From Branchiostoma belcheri (lineage: Eukaryota > Chordata > Leptocardii > Amphioxiformes > Branchiostomatidae), in contig NW_017803446.1 in the NCBI RefSeq assembly GCF_001625305.1, forward strand, positions 107,102 to 171,101: a DNA stretch of 64,000 bases, in the 5' to 3' direction. Position 1 is the first letter of the stretch. Every line of letters starts with the position of its first letter. The notes under the pieces were generated by a model that did not search any database, was not told where the DNA came from, and saw only the letters and a program-made list of their open reading frames with translations. The position numbers were made by a program, and so were the translations under genes. Positions 37,501 to 49,500 of the stretch are shown here, in pieces.

Positions 37501-40500
37501 TTGGTGACTTTTCCTAAAATATTGTTGGCAACAATTCTCTATCATTGGAATAAGATAATAATTTTTTGTGTTGCCATGGCAACGGGTTTCTGACAGGCAT
37601 TTTTTGCTAAATTTAGTACTTTTTGTTTCAACAATAGAATTTTATGGGTTTTTNNNNNNNNNNNNNNNNNNNNAAATGCTCAGTGTGCAGGTGTTAATCA
37701 AGTTAAATTCCAACAGCCAATCAGCAAGAAGTATAGAGGAAAGCTGCATGCCTATTGGTTGATGCCCTGCATTCCATTGTGATGACTCATGCCCAGACGT
37801 GGTAAACATGGCACACTAACACAGTAATACATTAGCTATAATACAGCCAAAAAACTCAAATAAAACCATTCTAAAAGCCTGTATCACAATAATTTAAAAA
37901 ACGCCTAGGGGTATTTGCCCACTGTACCTCCATACCAAATTTCAGGACCTTAGGCCCTAAAATGAAGAAGCTGAATCCATTTTAAAAAATGGCAGGAGAA
38001 GGAGAAGGAGAAGGAGGAGAAGAAACATCAGAAAAAGCAATATGGTTTCACCACACCACTTCGTGGTGTGGTGAACCCATAAAAATAAAAAAATAAAATA
38101 AAATGAAAATCATTGTAGTGGTTACATATACTTAACGTTATATTGTATTTAGCAATGATCATTTAGCAAAAAAATTCGGTACTGAAACTCCGGTATTCAG
38201 AATCAGGTACAGGTACAGGTCCGGACCTGGACCTGATCCTCTGGACCTGGAAGAGCCGAACAGGTACCCACCCCTATTGCTAGTGGTGTAATATGGCTGT
38301 AATGTCGACACTGTTTGTTGAGTACTAGTACAGTATATTTATATTCCTAATCAAAAGTAACAGTGAAAGATTTGCCCATACATTGGTATTGAAATAAAGA
38401 GCACATTTCAGTACCGTTCACCTGTCAATTTGGTCATTTTCCGGGGGGTACGTTTATTCCGGAGGGTATGTATATTAGACTTTGAAGATTTGTCCGGGGG
38501 GTATGTTTATTCCGGGGGGTATGTTTATTAGGGACATGAGAGTAGTATGCATTAAATGTTATAAAGATTTGGTAATAACTGCTGCAATTGCACCAATAAA
38601 CCAAGTTTAAAAAATTACGTTTTAATATTACCTTGAGACATCTGAATAAGTCAAGACGAAGGTTATGGAAGTGCACTATATTCCTCGGTCGCAAGATGTC
38701 GCTTTTGATTAGTGGCCTGAATGGAATTTCCCATATCGAAGATCCCGGATGTAACGCATGAGGCTGCTTAGGTATTTACTTAGCAAAAATAGCAAAATAT
38801 CAGGAATTATAAGGGTATTAGGCATAGAGCCATAGGATAAAAATGGAGCTAAAGATACTACGGGCAAGGGCAATCAATTACATTGTGTTTTATTCGTGCT
38901 GTTGAACAGATTTAAACAGAGTTACGTTATCGCCCCCCTCCCCCCCCGTGAAAATTTATGAATTCGTACAACCTAACAATATGTTAGTGCATTAAGCTTG
39001 ATAACGTTTGACAGCTCTGTTATTGTAGCCACTCCATTTTGTGTTGTCTCATGAAGTTATACCAAAATAAAACATTTCACTTTTGACACATGCATCTTTG
39101 CTCTTTATTCATCAGTATTGTCCAGACATTACAATTTCAATGAAACATACAGATGAAACATAGTTCCTCTGTAATATACAACATGACACTACTGATTCCA
39201 AAAAATGTCTTCCCCATACATAGAGCTGTGTAACCTACTCTAACAGAGAAATTAGCTCCACATACATATCCTAAACTCTTTCCTGTCTCTCAAATCTTCA
39301 ATCACAAATGAAAATCTGTATCTCTACCTAAACATTTTCCCTCCCAACATCTGCTTCGAGATTAATATTTTTCACTAATTCCATTGAAGCAAATGATAAT
39401 GGAAGCCAACTTATTACCCTGTTTGGTGTTACAGGTATGAACATACTAGGTAATACATTCTTTCCTCTCTAGCAGTTACACAAATCTATGTGGACATCCT
39501 CCAAGAACACAAAACTACATGGCCAGCGGCCGAGATAAACTTTTTTCAAAAGTCTTGTTCTCAAGGTGGTGATATGGACCCTGTTGATATTATGGACACA
39601 GATGTTACACAGCACTACTGAAATCCCTGATGTCTTGTTCTCAATGTTAGGACCAGACAGAAGAAGAACCGTCCGATGTCTTAGACTTGCTGTCCTCACC
39701 AGCGGAGCTCACCGAAGTCAGAAACACTGGAGGCCGCTGGAACTTTGTGATTGGACTAGTGGTAGGGGGTCAACTTTCTCACACATACCAAAAGTAACAC
39801 TTTAACTGTTGTCACTTAAGAAGTCATACAATATTCTAGCTTCCGTAAATAATTTCATCAGGTTGGTAAACGACTGAATAGCAAAGTTCTTTTTATCACA
39901 ACCATTTATTTTTCAAGCCAGAGAATTGCCCTGATGAAGACGACAGAAGGTCATCGAAACGTTGGCTTGAAAAATAAATGGTTGTGATAAAAAGATTTTT
40001 GCTATTCAATATTCTAGCTTGCAATCAGATGCCAGATTTTTTAGGGTTATACTTACATGTATAGACCACATTTTGCTTCGAATTCTCTGTCATAAAGACC
40101 CAGGGACCCGCACAAGTTAGAAAAAATTTGGTGTCAGCAAGTGATCTGATAACAGTAGTGGTTAATTTATAGTACTACACAGTTCAGACTGAAGTGACTC
40201 TAAAAAAATCAGGAATTAGTCAGAGTTTTTTTTATCTCTTTGGTAATGACGTACATGAAACATAAGAGATCTACATGACTGTATTTTCACTGTTACAGTA
40301 ATTTGGATGGGGCCTCTGAAGCTTGGTTATTACTAATTCTGTTTTTAGCTCCTGAGTCTTCTTTGTCTTCGCGGCATTTGCATGATACATAATTGTGCAA
40401 TTTATATATGTAATCATTTGGTATTGTAGTACAATCCTTGTATGTTTCAAAGATTTTGGTGTTGCTTTTTGGGCAACGTAACTGAACTATTAATAAAAGC

Positions 40501-43500
40501 AAAGTCTATATTTCAATAAACAGTCTTGCCAGTTAACATGTAATTATAAAAGTGTCTACCCAACTCTTGCTGCATTATTTCTGTAGGGTAAACCCTCTGC
40601 TGGGAAGTCCACCTTTTTTAACGCAGCTATGGCCCAGAACCAGGCCAAGACTGCTGCCCACCCCTTCACTACCATAGAGCCCAACTTTGGCACGGCCTAT
40701 TTCAGTGTGCCATGTCCTTGTGCCAAGATGGACCAGCAATGTAGTGCAGGTAACATTTTTTTCATCATTAAATCCAAATATAGTACAGATGTCATCAGAA
40801 TGGCATGTAGAACAGGCAACCAATAGGCATGCAGCATTCCTCTATTCTCCTTGCTGATTGGCTGTCCGGATTTGATTGTGTTAACTCAATTAAGATGGAC
40901 CAGCAATGTAGTACAGGTAACATTTTTTCATCATTGAATCCAAATATAGTACAGATGTCATCAGAATGGCATGTACATGTACATGTAGAGCAGGCAACCA
41001 ATAGGCATGCAGCTTTCCTCTATTCTCCTTAGCTTGCTGATTGGCTGTTCGGATTTGTTTGGGCTAACTCAATTAACACCAGGACAACTTAATCATAATA
41101 AATTGCAACAATACAACAATACAACAATACTACAAATTTTTAAACTAAACTATCTCATTACATTTCTTACTACAAACTACTATCTAAACAGTATATGAGT
41201 TACCATATGGTCATGTATTGATTAATGTTCTTGCGTATGGAATAAAGTGTACAGAAATTGGCCTACGTAAGCAGATATGGTAGTTGGACATGACAATAAT
41301 TCATGGAATGTATCATACTGTGTACCAGATTGGGTGAACTTTGTAGTAAATTGGTCTGTAACAATGTATCTCTTTTCTATAGGTGGGACAAGTCATAACA
41401 AAGTGAAATTCAGTACAATACTCTCATTACATGTGGGACACAGTCTCTGAGTATGTGATTGTACAAAGTGTACATTGTAGCAGTAGTGGTGCATACCTAA
41501 ACCCACATTTAGGTTCAGGTCCGGATTCAAGTCCAGTCTCAGGTTTAGGTTCAGTTCCAGACTTGTAAGTCTGGACCTAAACCCATGGCATATACAAAAT
41601 TGCATGTTGGTAACATTGCAATGTTGTCTGGGTGAAACTTAACATAACATAACATGGAGGTCGGTACTTGACGATGCTCGATGGCAATGTTTTGTTCATT
41701 TTGCAGCATAGATTTTGCAATCTACGGAGGGTTTTACATTGTAGGTGGTTTGGAAAGAAAAGGGGTATGTGAAATGGTCTTTAATAAGTCCGGACTCGGT
41801 TCTTGACTTTTTTTGGACTTGAACCTAAACATTCTTACAAGTCCGGATCCAAGTCCAGTGAACCGGTATGCAGCACTATGTAGCAGTGAGTGTTTTCATG
41901 TTTCAGAGGAACTAATCTCTATAGAATGAATGCATATTCCTGTTGAAATATTGTTGCCTCCTCCTCCAGGCTATGGCCACAACTACAGAGGAGAACGACT
42001 GTTACCTGTACTGTTGAAAGACGTTGCTGGGTTAGTTCCTGGGGCAGCCGATGGCAAAGGGAGAGGAAACAGGTACATTTGCACAAGTACAAAATTTAAT
42101 GTGTTTATATTTAATTTCTTGGTTAACGGATTTAATAAAATTTAATGTGTTTATATTTAATTTCTTGGTTAACAGATTTTTCTAGAAAAATAAAGGAGCG
42201 GGCGGGCGAAAATAAAATAAAAATAAAAACAGGCCTAGGCATCCTATTATGGCCCAAAATGGTACGATAGGAGCCATGAAGTCAACACACCAGGCTGGTT
42301 CAAAATTTAAACAATGAATTTTTAACTTGTAATGATACCACTGCATTGAAAGATGGAATGACTGTAACAAGTAGTAAGAAAAGGACTGTTTTCAACTGTT
42401 CAGGGCAAAATATGAGCATTTTGCAGCTGATTCTGAATTTTTATTTTTATTTGCAAATCAGAAAAAAATGAAGCGGCGAATCCGTTAACCAAGGAATTAA
42501 ATTGGTGTGGCCTGAGTGCTGGAAATCTGGTGCATGTGTGAATGAAAATTGGTATTTGGGTTCAAAATCAAAAACAACTAGTAAATATTTAGTTACTGTA
42601 ATACATCAAATAAGAAATAAGAAACCAAGCATACAAGCACAAATCATTGTCCAATCTCAGAGTCCACCTCTATTCAGGTCAAAGAAATTTGGTCAGAAGT
42701 CTACACTCAGTCGTTTGTTGGTCAGAGCGTGTGTGTGTGTGAGCACGTCAGCAGAACGTACTGCATCTGCAAGAAATCCTGATTTTTCATGGTTTTCGTT
42801 GGACGTTTGGTCACTGTTGCATTAGAATTTTGGCTGTTGCAGTCCTGACAGCATATCTGTTAACCTTATATATATATACCTTATTGACAACCTTTTATGA
42901 GACATTCTGGCTACATGCTATGCACAATACACTACGGTTTTGTGCAGTACGTTCTGCTGACGTGCTGTGTGTGTGTGTGTGACTTTAAAATTGCAATTGA
43001 TGACGATTGCTTACATGTATCTGTCCCCTGCCAGGTTCTTGAATGACTTGCTGGATGCAGAATCTGATGTTCTAATACACATCATTGATGTATCGGGACA
43101 GACGGATGAGAATGGAGAGGAGACAACAGGGTACGATCCAACTAATGATGTCAGGTGGCTCAACCTGGAAATACAGTAAGTCCTACTAGTGCCTACATGT
43201 AGATTGTTTTTGAGGCCACAGTAAAGAAATTTTATGAATGACATCCCCTCCAAAACAGAAAAGAGGACGCCTAATTTTTCAAAATATAGACCTGTCCATC
43301 AATGTTGTAACATTAGAAATGGTATCAAAGGATCCAAGTCCTTAATCCACAGCAAGTAATTTTTATGGATGACATCAGCGCATTATATATTAATTTTCGC
43401 CTGATTAAAAAAACAAAAAAAAAAACAAGAGATTTTGTTGCCTTCTGACAGTGGTCAACATGCCGAAAATGGGTAAAGATGTCTGTTAGGCCATGTTGAT

Positions 43501-46500
43501 TTGATTATATGGATGACATCCTCCGGGAGCCCAAAAACTGATGCGAGCGTGCGAATAAAAAAAAAGTTTTGCAAAAAAAAAAAGTTCTTTTCATTATGAA
43601 ATCTACGTGGTCATGAGGGTTGAGCAAATGGGACAGAATATGGTTTGGCGAATAATCTAGTGTTCAAGTTTATTTCTTTACAATTTCGTCATTTTTCGTT
43701 TGATTTTGGCATTCTACGACATTGGTATAGTTTTTATTAATTTATTTTTGTAACTTATGGTATATTTTTGCTCATTTTGCAACTGTTTTGTACGATTTAC
43801 AGTATGGTTGAAAACTTTTTTTTTTTGGAAACGGCCGAAAATTCATGCGCGCGTGGATGTCATCCATATAATCAAATCAACATGGCCTTACCATGCCGGA
43901 AGGTGGATGACAGATAACTATGAAGAGAGGAGACAAGAAAAGGCTCTGATTTAATGTTTTGTTTCTTACCTTGATGCAGTGATATGTGATGTTGGCTGTG
44001 TATATGTGATGTTCCCGCTGAGTCAAAATTGTAAATTGTAGGAACCTGTTTCTCAGATTTTTTCTGAAAAAAATATGAAGCGACAGGGCGAAAAAAAAAA
44101 CACTCAGGCCAAGGCACCCCATGATAGCCGGAAATGTTACAATATGAGCCATGAAGTCAACATACCAGGTTGTTTTATAATTAAATAATAGATTTTGAAT
44201 TTCTAATGAAACAAAGTGTTACATTGCAAAACTTTAACAACTAGGAAGAAAAGGACTTTCTTCAACCGTTTGGGCCAAAATATGTCTTTCATTGAGCATT
44301 TTGCAGTTGATTTAGAACCTAACAACTTTTTTTTTTCTGCAAATCAGAAAAAAATGGACAGGCGAATCCGAGAAACAACAAATTAAATTGGTGTGGCCGA
44401 AAGATATACATTGTAGGTTTATCTTTAACATTAGTATTTACTTATTCTATAGACTATGCAATAACAAAGTTTCCACCTCTGGTCTTGTCCTTGGTGCTGA
44501 AAAGTAAATCCCATTGGCTTATATATGTTGAACTTCATAGCATGTTAAAATCATAGCAGTATCAAATTTTCTTCTTACCAAACAGTACATAAAGAAACTT
44601 CTTGATTATGACATCTTTTTTAAATTAGTAACTGCATTTTAAAAATCTTTTACAGGATTGGCAACTTTATGTACCATTCATTTCTATAGTAATTTTTACT
44701 GCCACCGAGTGCATCTTACATGGTGTGATGAGACCAACCGAAAATTCATGAAGAGTCTCCTTCTTGTGTGGGAACAAAGCTTAAACTTTACAAATAGTTA
44801 TGGATTCTACCAAACACAGATCGGCTTTCATCTGAATGTTTGACATGATTGTGTTGTGCCTGCGTCGGGTGGTGTAGTGGTTAGAGCATTCGACTATGAA
44901 GCGGGTAGACCCAGGTTCGATTCCAAGTTGTACCCGGGACATGTCTGGACATGCGCCCTGACGTTGTGCCCTTGGGAAAGGCACTTTACACGAATTTCCT
45001 CACTCCACCCAGGTGTGAATGGGTACCTAACTTCGGTTGGGGAAAGTCGTATTGAGCTCACCTTGTGGCGCCGAATGGCAGCCGCACAGACCCTTGCGTC
45101 AGTTCCACAAAAACATTTGTGGAACAAATACGTGTGTCATGTATTATTTGATTGTTGTGATTTGTATTGATAGATATTATGTGATACCCTGCATCAATTC
45201 AGCCGTATAAAGGCTGCGACTGCACGGGTACTGTTTGGACAATAAAAACCATTTATTATTATTATTAATATTTATTATTACATAGTCGCTGGATCTATGA
45301 CAACATCATGACCAAGTGGGAGGCGATAGTGAAGAGGCCTCTGAAGCTGCTGGACATGTTTACTGGGTACCACGCCTCTAGATCTGTCATCCAAGCAGCC
45401 TTCACTGCAGCTGGCATTGATACAAGGTACAGAGATTACTACATGGTGTAGCCGGTATCACCCAAGGTACCAGCCCATTTTGTTATGACACACCCAGCGT
45501 TTGGTATGTACCAAATTGAATTTGAGTCAAATTTGAGTTTAATTGGCTGCCAACCATTCTCCGACAACTCAGTCTGATTACCTACTACACACCAGCCAAC
45601 CACCAGCCATGCCAAAGTGTTTCAGTTTGTCGCAGCCAAAAAATAAAACGTCGGCAGAACGTACTGCACCTGCGCGAAACCCATCATGTATTGTCCATAG
45701 CGTTTCGGCAGAATGTCTCATATAAGGTTGTATTCGCTCATGTAAGTTTAGCATTTCGACAGTAGTTTCCAAATGTTGTGTCAGAAAAAATATCCTCTGC
45801 AACAGGCAAAATTCTGATGCAACGTTGACCAAAAACCTAACGAAAAACACGAAAATACAGGGTTCTGCACAGGCGCAGTCCATTCTGCTGATGCGCTCCA
45901 AAAAATATAGCTGACCTTGCCAAACATCAGGCAATCACCACTGAGAGGGGGAGTTCGGCAGTGACGGGGCTTAACTTTTCTCCTGTCAATTTAGAGGCTG
46001 TGTCCCACTTGTAATGAGAGTATTGAAGATGAATTTCACTTTGTTATGACTTGTCCCACCTATAGAAAAGAAAGAGATACATTGTTACAGACTTACTACT
46101 AAGACAAAGTTTACCCAATCTGGTACACAGTACGATACATTCCATGAATTATTGTCATGTCCAACTACCATATCTGCTTACGTAGGCCAATTTTTGTACA
46201 CTTTATTCCATAAGCGAGAACATATCATCAATACATGATCATATGGTAACTCAAATACTGTATACTAATATTAGATAGTAGTTTGTAGTAAGTAAAGTTT
46301 TGTAGTATTGTAACGGTTGTATTACTGCCATACATTGTACCTTGTACGATTGTTGAGCAATAAAGTTCATTCATTTACGAAACATGTGGAAATCACTACA
46401 GCTGTAGAATAATGTCAAGCACACTAACAGTCACAATTAAAACAAACCCTTCATGCATGGCCTCTGTGACGAAAAAAGCAACTCAATCTTTTTTTTTTTT

Positions 46501-49500
46501 TCTACTAGGAAGCTGGTTGAGACCCTGCCTGGATGGGATGTTGGTGTTGTCCACAGACTGGTGACTGAGTTTATCCGGCTCCGTTTCCCCATGGTGCTGG
46601 GGCTGAACAAGTCTGACCTGCCCCAGGCAGACAACAACATACACAGGTGTGTGCAGGTGTGCATTTCAGGAAGTCAGATAGCCTGGGATCCATCTCTTTT
46701 TTTGTTTGTTTGTTTTTTGTTTGTTTCGCATAACTGGTAAACCGCCTTTAGGCGTAACACACCAGTTTTGTACATGTGCTTACATGTACATGTACAAGCT
46801 GCGTAAGACCGGACTGTTCGGTTTTGAACCACTCACACTAGGAAGATCCCCTACTCTTTTTGATAAGTGCGGTGGGTTCTTTAACGTGCATGGGGTATGG
46901 CTCTCCCAAACACGGGACCTCCATTTAAAGTCCTATCCGAGGGACGTCCCTAACCGAAGCTAGGTACTCATTTCCACCTGTGAGTGAAGTGAGGAAAGTC
47001 GTGTTAAGTGCCTTTCCAAAAGGCACAAGAGCAGTGACATGGGCAGGGTTTGAACCCACGACCTCTGGGGTGTGAGCCGAACGCGCTACCGACTGCGCCA
47101 CATGACCCCACTAGCTCATTTTAGCTCTATAGGGTCTATCCTTCATGCATGTTGCATCAGTTGAAACAATCAGCTAGTCAAACCCCTGTCACATTCAGAA
47201 CTGTCCCCCAAACACCAACAAATCAAGTTTGTCTAAAGATTGGGCCATGCCTAGCTTTCTGTAAGAATAAAATCCAATTTGAGTTAAATTTGACCCTCGA
47301 ACATGCCTCAAACACGGATGGACTACTGATGAACACCAGCCAACCACTTGCCATACATTTGGCTGGCACAGCTGACCTTACTCCTAACCTACTGTTAAGT
47401 CATATTAAACCATGGCTGGGGTAAGTTCTGCAGTGTTCAAGAAGCTATCATTATTACTAGAAAATTAAGGTTGAATGAATGAATGAATGAATGGTTTTAT
47501 TCAAATTTAAAATCACTGGCAGCCACATGGCTGAATTGCTGATTCTATTACAGATGTACAATTCATTATAAAAGAAAAAGACCAGTATTAATACGTTAAC
47601 ATTGTAAAATTTCATTCAAGCCTTATTTTTCACAGTCAGTGCCGGTCTTGATTTTAAATCTCCACAATTTAAAAACATTTAAGAGATGCGTCGTCGACTT
47701 AGCTAGGTAAAAAAGGTAATTTAAGGCACTACGTAGAAATAAAATTAGCGTTATGTTTGAAAATATATGGGTCGACTCAAACAGTCCTTCACACAAAGTC
47801 GTAACTTCTGAGATTGGAACTAGGTCATACAATTTCTAAAATGGTACACAAATTTTCATAATAATTCACAAAGTTCATCATCAGTTTTGCATGTTTAGGA
47901 GTCTGACGAAGTAGGGGATAGGTGAGTCTTTGTAACGGTCAGTTCTACATCTGATTGTCCTTATCAAGTTCGAGTTTCTAGTGGCTTTGTTGTGAATGTC
48001 TGAGGCTCTTGGGGGGAGCATTGCAGGGTCCATCTTCTTTGCGAACTTAAGGCACAGGTCCGTTCTTCTTTGTTCAAGTGTCTGTAGGTTCGTGTTCTGC
48101 AGGGCGGTTTCATAGTTGATGTAACGTTCCCCGAGGATGGTTCGCAGAGCTCTTTTCTGGATCCTCTCCAGACGTACAGTTTGTGATGATGTCAGTCCCG
48201 AGTGCCAGACAGGCGCGCAATATTCCACAACAGGGCGTACGTACGACGTGTAGACTTGGATGAGGTCGTCGGTTGTAAGGTTGCAAAGCAAATGCATAAT
48301 GTTTACCTTCGCGTATGTTTACCTTCGCGTATGGTCTGCTCTATTGATTCTTACTGAAATACATTCATATATATATGGTCAGACAGGAGTATAAATCCCT
48401 CCTACTATAAAATTGCAACACTATGTAACCCAACACCAGTTACCATGGTGAGAGATGTCAACAAGTCAGGTCATTGGCCAGGTCAGAGGTCAGTGTTTGG
48501 AAAGGAAGAAGAAGAGGAAATGTAGCAAAAACAATATGTTTTCCTTCGTACATACATGTAATTAGGCTATGTGTGCCAGGGACTTGACAGTAAATTACAC
48601 AATGTGGAATACCAGATTATCATGAAAGTTCATCTGTGTTCAACTTGGTAGTAATCATAGTAAAACGTTAAACTTTATTCCAACACACAGTTACAGAGAT
48701 CAAATTTTCAGCGACCACTGTTACTTAATAGAGATGGTGGACGTCTGGACGATATAAACTCCCTGACACTTTTGATCAATTGCTTACATCACGTATCAGT
48801 AAAGTCTCATGTGAATAAGGTCACGTGTTTGTAACCGTAACTCTCACGAGATCACGTTGTGAAGTGATTGGTCATTAATTATCCTGATGAAGGCGACAGT
48901 GGTCTCTTAAAATCTGATCTTTGTAAACTGTGTGTTGGAATAAAGTTTAATGTTTTACAGTGTGGAATACCTTTTTTCTAGGATACAGGAGGCCTACCCA
49001 AATGCAGCTGTGATGGCCATGAGTGCCCAGAGTGAATGTAAACTGCAGGAGTTACAGAAGACTGGCTCCCTGCACTACCGTTACGGGGAACCCTCCTTCA
49101 TGTCCGATGACACAACCCTTAAGCCCCTGTCCTCTACAGACACTGAGGAACTGGACAGGATACAGAACAGTGTACTCTCTAAGTAAGCCCACTGCTTCAC
49201 TTTCTTAATTTGGTTAATACTGTATTACATGTATTTGCATTTTGTAACTTTTAGTGGGATTTGATTTGATTTAATTCATTGAAATTGGAACAGTGCAATA
49301 CATGCGGAACAGAGGCAGCTACATGTATTGATGGTGTTGGGTCCCGAACATAGAAACGAATACTGGACAGACAATACTCATTTTCACTTGAGTCTAGTGA
49401 TTAAAGTCTTGTAAAGTATTTATGATTTGATATTTAGCTGGAACAAGAACACTGACATTGTGTTCTAATTATGTTAAACAATCAAATAGGTGCAACTTAT

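Noticed and set aside
44863..44935. Functional tRNA gene
   Set aside because: It has tRNA-like boxes but continues into a conserved SINE body and tail. The same applies to 47108-47050 on minus.
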